Assembly: GCF_005889735.1 (NCBI RefSeq)
Contig: NZ_VCKY01000097.1
Location: 1 to 37,603 of the forward strand
DNA: 37,603 bases
Reading direction: 5' to 3'
From: Nonomuraea turkmeniaca
Lineage (GTDB): Bacteria; Actinomycetota; Actinomycetes; Streptosporangiales; Streptosporangiaceae
A model generated the notes under the pieces. The model was not told the origin of the DNA and did not search any database. It saw nothing but the letters and a program-made list of their open reading frames with translations. The position numbers were made by a program, and so were the translations under genes. The stretch's first letter is position 1, and every line of letters starts with the position of its first letter. Shown piece by piece: positions 15,992-23,774 of the stretch.

Positions 15992-16699
15992 GTGGGCGGC
16001 GGAGACTGGCGTCCGGTCAAGCGCACGCGGACGTTCGAAGACGTGCTCGCGCAGATCGAGCGGCGCATCGCCGAGGACGGCCTGACCGCGGGCGACCGCC
16101 TGCCCGCCGAGCGCCAGCTCGCCGAGCAGCTCGGGGTCAGCCGCTCCTCGGTACGGGAGGCCATGCGCGTGCTGGAGACCCTCGGCGTGGTGTCCTCGCA
16201 GGTCGGCCGGGGCCCGGACGCGGGCGCGGTGCTGATCTCACGCCCGGACTCGGCGCTGACGGACCTGCTCAGGCTGCACCTCGGCCTGGCGAGTCTGGAA
16301 CCGCGCGAGGTGATCGACACCCGGCACATGATCGAGCAGTGGGCCGCCTCCCGCGCGGCCGCCGCACGGGCCGACACCTCGGCCCTCGCCGCCGCCCTTG
16401 CCGGGATGGACGGGGCGCGGACGGCGGAGGAGTTCGTGGAGCATGACACGGCCTTCCACTGCGCGATCGCGGACGCGTCGGGCAACCGGCTCATCGCCGC
16501 CATCATGCGCTCGCTCCGCGACTCGATGCGGAGGTACGCGGTCGAAGCGGTCGAACGCCTCGGCGACACCTCGATCCTGCGTGCCGACCACGTGCGCATC
16601 CTGGAGGCCATCGACCGGGGCGAGGCCGACGAAGCCGCACGAGCCACCTCCGAGCACCTGGCCCATGCGTATCCGGCATTGTTCCCCGGTGAACACTGA
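15992..16699 (+). CDS. FadR-family GntR regulator, probable lactate-responsive repressor of lut
   Basis: 235 residues: an N-terminal GntR winged helix-turn-helix (LPAERQLAEQLGVSRSSVRE, 37-56) and a C-terminal all-helical FCD ligand domain (DTRHMIEQ, EHDTAFHCAIADASGN) with the Asp and His residues that bind metal and carboxylate ligands in LldR-type proteins. The start is GTG at 15992 with GGGAGG about 5 nt upstream; earlier in-frame ATGs would read through the operator and lutA. Its divergent position to lutABC and the TGGTCTGACCA operators indicate an LldR/LutR-like lactate sensor that also represses itself. Confidence 0.87.
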   Translation: MGGGDWRPVKRTRTFEDVLAQIERRIAEDGLTAGDRLPAERQLAEQLGVSRSSVREAMRVLETLGVVSSQVGRGPDAGAVLISRPDSALTDLLRLHLGLASLEPREVIDTRHMIEQWAASRAAAARADTSALAAALAGMDGARTAEEFVEHDTAFHCAIADASGNRLIAAIMRSLRDSMRRYAVEAVERLGDTSILRADHVRILEAIDRGEADEAARATSEHLAHAYPALFPGEH

Positions 16700-16717
16700 T
16701 CCCTTTGAACGGGCGAC

Positions 16718-16763
16718 GCCGGATCAGCCGTACCGCTGACGGAGGGGGTCCCGCTCCGCCGGC
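16718..16763 (+). terminator. Possible terminator after the lut regulator gene
   Basis: An outer GCCGG (16718-16722) / CCGGC (16759-16763) pair encloses a CGGAG/CTCCG hairpin (16740-16758) with a GGGGTCCCG loop that can itself pair. It lies about 20 bp after the regulator stop. No T tract. Confidence 0.35.
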
Positions 16764-16856
16764 ATCTGGGCTCAAGAGCACGCCCCTGAGCGGTCACGCC
16801 CCACCGGTCGGCCCGGGCCGCGACCGCCCGCACCGCCGAGGCGTGAGGAGTCGACC

Positions 16857-17099
16857 ATGGGCCAGGCCGAGGAGGCGCAGAACGACCTGCGTCATGTCGC
16901 GCGATCAGCCGGGGAGGACGCACCCACAGGCGACAGGGCCCTGACCCTGCTCGGGCGGGGGGCGCTGGCTGCGGACCTGAACGAGGTGCTGAAGCGGACG
17001 AGGGACGCCTCGCCCGCTGAAGAACATGCAGGCAATTCTGTTCGGCGGCCCGATCGGCTGACCTTCCGTCCCGGGAGCGTCGGCAACCCCGGCTTCTGA
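16857..17099 (+). CDS. Small hypothetical protein, uncertain
   Basis: An 80-codon frame starting at ATG with GAGGAG 7 nt upstream. The first 50 or so codons have strong actinobacterial third-position GC bias (MGQAEEAQNDLRHVARSAGE...) and would encode a charged helical peptide. After about codon 55 codon use weakens (gct gaa gaa cat gca ... aat tct gtt), as if the true reading frame ends or shifts there. No family recognised. It may be a real short gene, a decayed gene 3' end, or chance. Confidence 0.35.
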   Translation: MGQAEEAQNDLRHVARSAGEDAPTGDRALTLLGRGALAADLNEVLKRTRDASPAEEHAGNSVRRPDRLTFRPGSVGNPGF

Positions 17100-17106
17100 T
17101 CTCTCG

Positions 17107-18579
17107 TCATTCCCGCATATCCGCTTGCCTGCAACTCGCCCCCGAGCACGCCACCATCCCCGCCAGCCGCTCGTCCAGACCGGCCAGCAGGACGGGATCG
17201 GCCTCGCCCGCCAGGTTCCGCAGCTGGTACGGATCCACCTGCAGGTCATACAACTGCCGCTCCCCCGTGTCATACCGCACGTACGTATACCGATCGGTTC
17301 GCAACGCCTGATAAGCCGGCACAGGCGTCTGCTTGGCCGACGCCCGGTTGGCCGGCCTGGTGAACTCGACCAGCACGTTCTTGCGCCACTTCGCCGGCGA
17401 CTGCCCCCGCAGCAGCGGCACCAGCGAGCGTCCCTCCGCGAACGCCGGGGCCGTGGCCCCGGCCAGCTCGGCGATCGTGACCGCCAGGTCCACCGTGACG
17501 CCCAGGTGGTTGATCGTGGAGCCCGCCCGCACACCGGGGCCGCGGACCACGAACGGGACGCGGATCGCCTCCTCGAACGGGGTCGTCTTGCCGTTCGGGA
17601 TCCGGTGCGTCCCGAGGTGGAAGCCGTTGTCCGAGGTGAAGATGATGTAGGTGTTCTCCAGCCGCCCGGTCGATCGCAGCGCCTCCACCACCGAGCCGAC
17701 CAGGTCGTCCACGCCGAGCATGGCCCGCAGCCTGGCGCGGTGGCGCTCGTCGATCGCGTCGATCTGCGGCTGGTCGAGCATGGGCAGCTCACGCATCCAC
17801 AGCGGCTCCAGACTCGCGTCCACCTGGTTGAACGACGGCGTCCGCGGCGCCATGACCAGCGGGAAGGCGGCGATGTGCCGCGCGGCCGGGTTGGCCGGAT
17901 GGTGCGGCGCGATCGGGGCCAGATACAGGAAGAACGGCTCCTGGGACTCGGCGATGAAGTCGCGGCTCTTGCGGGCCAGCACGTCGGACAGGTAGTCCTC
18001 CTCGGCCCAGCCGTAGTCGGCGAGGATGCCGTTCTCGTTGAGCCGGTAGCCGTACTCCTCGTAGAGGTTGCGCACCGGCACGGCCCACTCGTCCCAGCCG
18101 GGCGGCACGTACTCCTCATCGGCGGTATCGCCGGGGTAGTGGTTGAGGAACTTGCCCATCAGCGCCGTGCGGTATCCGGCGTTCTGCATCCATACCCCAA
18201 TCGTGGAACGTTCCAGACCTTGGGCATGAAAGCTGTCAAATCCCCCTTCCGGCGCGGTGTTGGTGAAGACGCCATGGCTGTGGACGTACTGGGAGCGCAG
18301 GATCGACGCCCTGGAGGGGCAGCACCACGAGTTCGTCACGAAGAACCGGTCGAACGAGGCGCCCTCGCGTACCAGGTGCTGGGTGATGTTGGGGAAGTAC
18401 GCCAGCGTGCCCGCCTCGAGGTCGTCGGCCACGATGAGCACGACGTTCGGCCTGGGCGCGGTCGCGGCGACCACGGGCTCGGCGGCCGGCAGGAGCGGGA
18501 GAAGCAGCAGCAGACAGGCGACACGACGGAGACCTTTGACCACGGACTGTGATTTCCCCGGAAGATCCTCCATTGACAC
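17107..18579 (-). CDS. Secreted sulfatase
   Basis: About 490 residues of the type I sulfatase family (arylsulfatase / N-acetylglucosamine-6-sulfatase-like). The formylglycine motif Cys86-Cys-Pro-Ser-Arg90 is present, so Cys86 should be oxidised by a formylglycine-generating enzyme, not encoded here. Metal ligands include VADD (50-53) and the SDNGFHLG segment. A signal peptide (hydrophobic LLLLLPLL after GLRR, cleavage near AAA/TAP) predicts export. The frame's first start is GTG 18579 with poor Shine-Dalgarno; ATG two codons later or a GTG at codon 13 or 14, just before KGLRR, are plausible alternatives that make a more standard signal peptide. Divergent from the LLM oxidoreductase with a 46-bp gap. 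Confidence 0.85.
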   Translation of the reverse strand: MSMEDLPGKSQSVVKGLRRVACLLLLLPLLPAAEPVVAATAPRPNVVLIVADDLEAGTLAYFPNITQHLVREGASFDRFFVTNSWCCPSRASILRSQYVHSHGVFTNTAPEGGFDSFHAQGLERSTIGVWMQNAGYRTALMGKFLNHYPGDTADEEYVPPGWDEWAVPVRNLYEEYGYRLNENGILADYGWAEEDYLSDVLARKSRDFIAESQEPFFLYLAPIAPHHPANPAARHIAAFPLVMAPRTPSFNQVDASLEPLWMRELPMLDQPQIDAIDERHRARLRAMLGVDDLVGSVVEALRSTGRLENTYIIFTSDNGFHLGTHRIPNGKTTPFEEAIRVPFVVRGPGVRAGSTINHLGVTVDLAVTIAELAGATAPAFAEGRSLVPLLRGQSPAKWRKNVLVEFTRPANRASAKQTPVPAYQALRTDRYTYVRYDTGERQLYDLQVDPYQLRNLAGEADPVLLAGLDERLAGMVACSGASCRQADMRE

Positions 18580-18625
18580 CCGCGCCCGCCACGGCCGTAA
18601 TAGAACTTAATTCCGGAGGTGTCCT

Positions 18626-19627
18626 ATGAAGCTCGGGCTCCAGTTGGGGTATTGGCAGCGCCACGCCGACGACGCGACCGAGACGGTCCTGGCGGCCGAA
18701 CGGCTCGGCTATGACTCGGTGTGGACGGCGGAGGCGTACGGCAGCGACGCGTTCACGCCGCTGGCCTGGTACGGAGCGCGTACCAGCCGCATCAAGCTCG
18801 GCACGTCGGTCGCGCAGCTCTCGGCCCGGCCGCCGGTCACGACGGCGATGACCGCGATGACCCTCGACCATCTGACGGGAGGCCGGCTGCTGCTCGGTGT
18901 GGGCGCGTCGGGACCGCAGGTCGTGGAGGGCTGGTACGGGCAGCCGTTCGCCAGACCGCTGGCCAGAACGCGCGAGTACGTCGAGATCATGCGCAGGGTG
19001 TGGCGGCGGGAGGAGCCCGTCACCAGCGACGGCCCGCACTACCCGCTGCCGCTGGCAGGCGGCCTGGGCAAACCGCTCAAGCTCATCACCCATCCGCTGC
19101 GCCCGGACATCCCCGTCTATCTCGGGGCGGAGGGCCCGAAGAACGTCGCGCTGGCGGCCGAGGTGGCGCAGGGCTGGCTGCCGCTGTTCGCGTTCCCCGC
19201 CAAGATCGAGGAGATGTACGGGGAGTCGCTCGCCGGCGCCCCCGAGGGCTTCGACGTGGCGGCCATGGTGATGGTCATCATCTCCGACGACGTACGATCC
19301 GCGCTGGACGGCGTGAAGATGATGCTCACGCTGTACATCGGCGGCATGGGCGCCAGGCACCGCAACTTCCACGCCGACATCATCGGCAGGATGGGGTTCG
19401 CCGACGCCGCCGAGCACATCCAGGCGCTCTACCTGGCCGGGCGGAAGGACGAGGCGTTCCAGGCGATCCCGGACGAGCTGGCCGACGGCATCTCGCTCGT
19501 CGGCCCGCCCGGCCGGATCAAGGAACGCCTCGAGCTGTGGCGGAAGAGCCCGGTCACGAGCATGCTCGTCATGGGGCCCCGGGACGAGCCCTCGCTGAGG
19601 CTGATCCGCGACCTCGTCCAGGGGTAG
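18626..19627 (+). CDS. LLM-class F420-dependent oxidoreductase
   Basis: 333 residues of the luciferase-like monooxygenase fold: MKLGLQLGYW start, LGYDSVWTAEAYGSDAF, IKLGTSVAQLSARPP, LTGGRLLLGVGASGPQVVEG and IPVYLGAEGPKNV. This resembles mycobacterial F420-dependent enzymes of the Rv3520c type, which transfer hydride between F420 and an unidentified substrate. ATG with a strong TCCGGAGG site 6 nt before it. Its stop is only 5 bp from the stop of the convergent FtsX-type gene, so the two transcripts must overlap. Confidence 0.85.
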   Translation: MKLGLQLGYWQRHADDATETVLAAERLGYDSVWTAEAYGSDAFTPLAWYGARTSRIKLGTSVAQLSARPPVTTAMTAMTLDHLTGGRLLLGVGASGPQVVEGWYGQPFARPLARTREYVEIMRRVWRREEPVTSDGPHYPLPLAGGLGKPLKLITHPLRPDIPVYLGAEGPKNVALAAEVAQGWLPLFAFPAKIEEMYGESLAGAPEGFDVAAMVMVIISDDVRSALDGVKMMLTLYIGGMGARHRNFHADIIGRMGFADAAEHIQALYLAGRKDEAFQAIPDELADGISLVGPPGRIKERLELWRKSPVTSMLVMGPRDEPSLRLIRDLVQG

Positions 19628-19632
19628 GGCTG

Positions 19633-21582
19633 CTAGTCGGGGCGCGGGGCCGGGTCGGCGGTGACCGAGCGGAGCAGGGGCCTGCTCAGGGCCCCCGCGC
19701 CGATCACCCCGGCGAATCCGGCGACGACGCACGCCCCGAGGGTGATCAGCCCTATCGTGCTGACCTGCCCCATCATGAACGGCACGGCGCAGAACGCTCC
19801 CACCAGGATCGCCCCGCCGCCCATGACCGTCAGCGGGATGAGCGTCTCCGCGCGGCGGGCCCGATCCAGCACTTCCAGCGGCGTGCCGGCCAGCCGCAGC
19901 AGCCCGTACGTCTGCCGCCGGTCCAGGATCGACGACGCGGCCGTGATGCCCGCGCTGGCGATGGCCACCAGGAACGACACCGACAACACCACGATCGTGC
20001 CCACGCGGACGTCGGTCAGGATCTCGCTGCCGGACCGCTGGTCGTCGGCCTCCGTCGTGGGCGTGCGGCCGGGGACGAGCCCGGTGAGCGCCGTACGGGC
20101 CCGGTCCAGCGTGGCCGCGTCCGCGGAGCTGCCCAGGGCGGCGACGACGGCCTGCTTCGACGGTTGCACGGTGGCCGTCACCCCGGCTGCCGCCAGCCGC
20201 TCCCTGGCCTCCTCGGCGACCTGCGTCACCTGGCCGGACGGCGCGGTGACCCGCAGCTGGGGAGGCGCTGCTTCGCCGGCGAACACGCCCGGGCTGAGCA
20301 GGCCGAGGAAGCCCGCCACGAAGCCGGTCAAGGCCACACCGCTGACCGTGCGCCAGGCCGAGCGCGGATCGTCCACCAGCCGGCGGCCGGCGAGCAGCCG
20401 AGCCGGGCCGCGGGCGGCGCGCGCCGTGATCCGGCCGATCAGGCCGACCACCCACGGGCCCACCAGGTTGATGCAGAGGAACGCCAGGGCGAGCGCCACC
20501 GCGACGATCCCGACGCCGGTGCCCCTGGTCAGCAGCGGGAAGACGGCCAGCACCACGAACAGGGCGAGCACCCTGACGAACCGCAGCGCCGGCGGCGTCT
20601 CCCGCTTGGCCACGCCAAGCGGGCTCACCACGACCCGCCGCAGCCCGGCCACCGCCGACAACCCCACCAGCAGCGGCACCGCGACCAGCACCCCGGCCAG
20701 CGCGAGCGGGCTCGGGAACAGGTCCCCGGCGAACCACGGGCCACCCTGCATCTCGATCCCGGCCAGCAGCGGCACGGCCAGGGCGAAGACGGCGGCGCCC
20801 GCGAGCGCGCCGGCCAGCGCCACGATCATCGCCTCGGCCACCGTCATCGCCACCACCTGGCCCGGCGTCGCACCGACCAGCCTGAGCGCGGCCAGCCGCT
20901 GGTCGCGCCTGGCCACCGTGAGCCGGGCCGCCGCACCGCCGAACACCAGCAGCGGCACCACCATGAGCACGCTCGCGATCAGCGCGAGCGCCCGGTACGC
21001 CTCGGCGTCCTCGCTCGGGGTGCCCGCCAGGCTGGACACCTTGACCGGCGGCTTGGCGATGATCCGGTCGTCGCTGCGTGGCGCGGTCATCTCCAGCGCG
21101 TCCGGCTCGTGGCCGACGACCGCGACCAGCTCGTCCGGATGCACCAGGGCCTCGTCGCCGAGCACGCCCTCCGGATCCGGGTACCGCTTGGCGAGCTGGT
21201 CGGCGGGGAGTTGCCTGGCCAGCTCGGCGAGCGCGGGTGACAGCCATACCTCACCCGGCCGTGGGAAACGCGGCATTCCGGGCGGAGCGGGCACGCCTTG
21301 CTTCAATGCGGCCAGGTCGACCACGGGGATCGCCTGGTCGCGTACGTAGTCGTAGCGCGAGGCTTCGATCGCCACCGCGTCCGACTCTGCGGGGCCCGAC
21401 GCGGCGGGGACCGGGTTACGCCAGGCGCCGCGCTCGGCCCTGGCGTCGAAGGCGAAGTTCGCGGCCACGGCGAACAGCAACAGCGCCGTGGACACGGCGA
21501 CCGCGCCCAGCGTGAGCCAGGTGCCCAGCAGGCCCCTGCGGCCGCCGCCCTTGATCAGCCGCCACGTCAGATCGAGGTTCAC
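19633..21582 (-). CDS. FtsX-family ABC transporter permease
   Basis: 649 residues with an N-terminal transmembrane helix (TWLTLGAVAVSTALLLFAVA), an extracytoplasmic domain to about 190, then two FtsX-like blocks of hydrophobic helices (from about 220, and near the C-terminus VGTIVVLSVSFLVAIASAG). The motif LRLVGATPGQV and its C-terminal counterpart LLRLAGTPLEV are the coupling-helix segments of MacB/FtsX permeases. Such systems act as mechanotransducers or exporters of lipids, peptides or antibiotics. The GTG start overlaps the stop of the ATPase gene (GTGA), so the two are made together. Confidence 0.88.
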   Translation of the reverse strand: MNLDLTWRLIKGGGRRGLLGTWLTLGAVAVSTALLLFAVAANFAFDARAERGAWRNPVPAASGPAESDAVAIEASRYDYVRDQAIPVVDLAALKQGVPAPPGMPRFPRPGEVWLSPALAELARQLPADQLAKRYPDPEGVLGDEALVHPDELVAVVGHEPDALEMTAPRSDDRIIAKPPVKVSSLAGTPSEDAEAYRALALIASVLMVVPLLVFGGAAARLTVARRDQRLAALRLVGATPGQVVAMTVAEAMIVALAGALAGAAVFALAVPLLAGIEMQGGPWFAGDLFPSPLALAGVLVAVPLLVGLSAVAGLRRVVVSPLGVAKRETPPALRFVRVLALFVVLAVFPLLTRGTGVGIVAVALALAFLCINLVGPWVVGLIGRITARAARGPARLLAGRRLVDDPRSAWRTVSGVALTGFVAGFLGLLSPGVFAGEAAPPQLRVTAPSGQVTQVAEEARERLAAAGVTATVQPSKQAVVAALGSSADAATLDRARTALTGLVPGRTPTTEADDQRSGSEILTDVRVGTIVVLSVSFLVAIASAGITAASSILDRRQTYGLLRLAGTPLEVLDRARRAETLIPLTVMGGGAILVGAFCAVPFMMGQVSTIGLITLGACVVAGFAGVIGAGALSRPLLRSVTADPAPRPD

Positions 21583-22256
21583 GCGCGTACCCCGGTCGAC
21601 ACGAGCCGGCCGTCGCGGACCTCGACCGTGCGGTCGCACCAGGCGGCCACGTTCGGGTCGTGGGTGACCACGATCAGCGAGGCGTCGTTGTGCTTGGTCG
21701 CCTCCACGAGCAGGCGCATCGTGTCCTGCCCGGTCTGCTGGTCGAGCGCTCCGGTGGGCTCGTCGGCGAACACCACGGCCGGCTTGGTCACCAGCGCCCT
21801 GGCGATGGCCACCCGCTGCGCCTGCCCGCCCGACAGCTCGCCCGGCCGCCTGGACTCCATCGTGTGCAGGCCGAGCGGCGCGAACCACTCGCGCGCCTGC
21901 CGTACCGCCTGGGGTCTGGGCACACCGCCGAGCATGAGCGGGAGCGCCACGTTCTCCTCGGCGGGCAGCTCCGGCAGGAGCTGCCCGAACTGGAAGACGA
22001 ACCCGAAGCGGGTGCGGCGCAGCGCGCTGCGCTTGCGCTCCCCCATCGCGTCGATGCGCTGCCCGAGCAGGTGCACCTCACCCGCGTCCGGCTTCATGAT
22101 CCCGGCCAGGCAGTGGAGCAGGGTCGACTTGCCGGAACCGCTCGGCCCCATGATCGCCACGGCTTCACCGGCCCGTACCGTGATGTCCACGCCGCCCAGG
22201 GCGACCGTCTGCCCGAACCTCTTGACCAGGGCTCGTCCAACAAGCACATCGTTCAT
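21579..22256 (-). CDS. MacB/LolD-type ABC transporter ATPase
   Basis: 225 residues: Walker A GPSGSGKST (37-45), Q-loop FQFGQLLPELPAEENV, signature LSGGQAQR, Walker B VVFADEPTGALD, H-loop VVTHDP. It powers the FtsX-type permease encoded immediately downstream. The start is placed at ATG 22256 (MNDVLVG), with GGGAG about 10 nt upstream; the frame runs open to a further ATG at 22316, but those 20 residues are atypical for the family. It diverges from a response-regulator gene that may control it. Confidence 0.88.
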   Translation of the reverse strand: MNDVLVGRALVKRFGQTVALGGVDITVRAGEAVAIMGPSGSGKSTLLHCLAGIMKPDAGEVHLLGQRIDAMGERKRSALRRTRFGFVFQFGQLLPELPAEENVALPLMLGGVPRPQAVRQAREWFAPLGLHTMESRRPGELSGGQAQRVAIARALVTKPAVVFADEPTGALDQQTGQDTMRLLVEATKHNDASLIVVTHDPNVAAWCDRTVEVRDGRLVSTGVRA

Positions 22257-22335
22257 GGCGTACAGACTCCCGGCGGGCCGGGGTGCGGGGGATCGGCCGT
22301 GCGTCCATAACGGCATCGGCCGAACGACTGATCTC

Positions 22336-22341
22336 TAGAGT
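22336..22341 (+). promoter_or_regulatory. -10 box of a probable leaderless response-regulator transcript
   Basis: TAGAGT ends 7 nt before the GTG start of the response-regulator gene, which has no Shine-Dalgarno. The spacing fits transcription starting at or next to the start codon. Confidence 0.45.
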
Positions 22342-22348
22342 TGGGGCC

Positions 22349-22999
22349 GTGACTATTCGGGTTCTCATCGCCGACGACCAGCAACTGGTACGCACCGGCT
22401 TCCAGATGATTTTGGACGCTCAACCGGACATGGAGGTCGTCGCGGCGGTGGCCGACGGGGCCGAGGCCGTCGCCGAGGCCAGGCGGCTGCGGCCGGACGT
22501 GTGCCTGCTCGACATCAGGATGCCCAAGCTCGACGGGATCGAGGTCACCCGGATCCTGGCCGGTCCCGGCGTGGAGAACCCGCTGCGGGTGGTCATCGTC
22601 ACGACGTTCGACCTGGACGAGTACGTGTACGGGGCGCTGCGCTCGGGCGCGACCGGGTTCCTGCTCAAGGACAGCGGGCCCACGTTGCTGATCGAGGCGG
22701 TCAGGGCGGCCGCGGCGGGCGACGCGCTGGTGTCGCCGTCGGTGACGGTACGGCTGCTGCAGCACCTGACCCAGCCACCCCCACGGGCCGCGGTCCCGGC
22801 GAACGGCCCGTTGACCGACCGCGAGCTGGACGTCGTCCGGCTGGTGGCCAGGGGACGCACCAACCAGGAGGTCGCCGCGGAGTTGTTCGTGTCCCTGTCG
22901 ACGGTCAAGACACACCTGGGGAGCATCCAGGCCAAACTCGGTGTCAGAAATCGAGTGGGAATCGCGGCTTGGGCGTGGGAATCCGGCGTGGTGAGCTGA
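22349..22999 (+). CDS. NarL/LuxR-family response regulator
   Basis: 216 residues: a receiver domain with acidic pocket Asp9/Asp10, phospho-acceptor Asp55 (LLDIRMPK), TT near 92 and the conserved Lys of FLLKD, followed by a LuxR-type helix-turn-helix (LTDRELDVVRLVARGRTNQE, then LSTVKTHL). GTG start at 22349. No histidine kinase lies next to it, so it is an orphan locally; the partner kinase must be elsewhere or the protein is controlled otherwise. The divergent ABC exporter is the obvious target. Confidence 0.9.
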   Translation: MTIRVLIADDQQLVRTGFQMILDAQPDMEVVAAVADGAEAVAEARRLRPDVCLLDIRMPKLDGIEVTRILAGPGVENPLRVVIVTTFDLDEYVYGALRSGATGFLLKDSGPTLLIEAVRAAAAGDALVSPSVTVRLLQHLTQPPPRAAVPANGPLTDRELDVVRLVARGRTNQEVAAELFVSLSTVKTHLGSIQAKLGVRNRVGIAAWAWESGVVS

Positions 23000-23066
23000 T
23001 TAACGGCGGGGCTGCCGGGATACAAGTGAATCAGAACCTCAGCGCATGGCCCGGGGGGAGAACATC

Positions 23067-23756
23067 GTGCGCTACACCCAGGCACCGCCTACCAGAGCCG
23101 CCTCTGCCGTATATGTGACGCTTGCCGCGCAGATCCTCTCCCTTGTCGCCCTCGTGATCTTCGAACACACCCGCGGGCACCGGCTCGCCGCCCAGCTCGC
23201 CGAGTTCGGCGGGCGGCCGCACGGGGCCGACGCGGAGGCGGTCGTGGGGGCCGTGACGGTGTTCGCGCTGCTGATGATGCTGGTGGCGGGCACCTCGATC
23301 GCGGCGGGCGCCGCCTTCGTGACGTGGCTGGTACGCGCCAGGCAGGCCAATGACCGCTCGGCCCCGACGGGTCCTGTCGCGGCCGCGTGGCTGATTCCCG
23401 GCGTCAACCTGGTCGCTCCCGTGGTGCTGATCGACGAGGTGTGGCGGAGGGCCAGGCCGCCCGCGGGGCAGCGGGGGCGGTGGTTGTCGCTGCTCGCGGG
23501 GTGGTGGGCGAGCTGGCTGGCGACGCTCGCGCTGATCACCGTCCGGCTGCCGCTCGACGCGTCCGCCGGGGATCTGACGGGGATGGGGGTGCTGGAGCTG
23601 GGATGCGCGGCGGTGGCGGCGGTCTTGTGCGCGTGCACCGTGCGGGAGCTGACCCGGCTGCAGCGTGCCGCCCGTTCACCGCTCGCCACCATTCGCACGT
23701 TCTCCCGCCGGACCCAGCCTGCCCGGGGCTCCACACCGCTCGGCCGCACCAGCTGA
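23067..23756 (+). CDS. DUF4328 membrane protein
   Basis: About 229 residues with four hydrophobic helices (near YVTLAAQILSLVALVIF, VTVFALLMMLVAGTSIA, SLLAGWWASWLATLALI and MGVLELGCAAVAAVLCA). The segment VTWLVRARQANDRS...AAWLIPGVNLVAPVVLIDEVW is the DUF4328 signature. Function unknown. GTG at 23067 is preferred because GGGGGGAG lies 6 nt upstream; the ATG seven codons earlier lies too close to that purine run. Starts 67 bp after the response regulator, same strand. The Arg/Pro-rich tail is cytoplasmic and ends 18 bp from the convergent dnaE2 stop. Confidence 0.75.
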   Translation: MRYTQAPPTRAASAVYVTLAAQILSLVALVIFEHTRGHRLAAQLAEFGGRPHGADAEAVVGAVTVFALLMMLVAGTSIAAGAAFVTWLVRARQANDRSAPTGPVAAAWLIPGVNLVAPVVLIDEVWRRARPPAGQRGRWLSLLAGWWASWLATLALITVRLPLDASAGDLTGMGVLELGCAAVAAVLCACTVRELTRLQRAARSPLATIRTFSRRTQPARGSTPLGRTS

Positions 23757-23761
23757 GCCCG

Positions 23762-23773
23762 CCGCCATGGCGG
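23762..23773. terminator. Perfect palindrome between convergent DUF4328 and dnaE2 genes
   Basis: CCGCCATGGCGG is a 12-bp perfect palindrome filling most of the 18-bp gap between the two convergent stop codons. As RNA it has no room for a loop, so a protein site or cruciform is as likely as a bidirectional terminator. Confidence 0.3.
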
Positions 23774-23774
23774 A

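Larger units (their letters stand above)
16700..17106. other. Sparse region between the lut regulator and the sulfatase gene
   Basis: About 400 bp with only a possible terminator near 16718-16763 and one small open frame (16857-17099). Base composition stays high in GC. No RNA gene or mobile-element end was recognised. Confidence 0.5.

Noticed and set aside
18721..21240. A long plus-strand frame across the LLM gene and opposite the FtsX-type permease
   Set aside because: It is out of frame with the LLM enzyme and antisense to the permease, which has clear domains and codon bias; no start signal.
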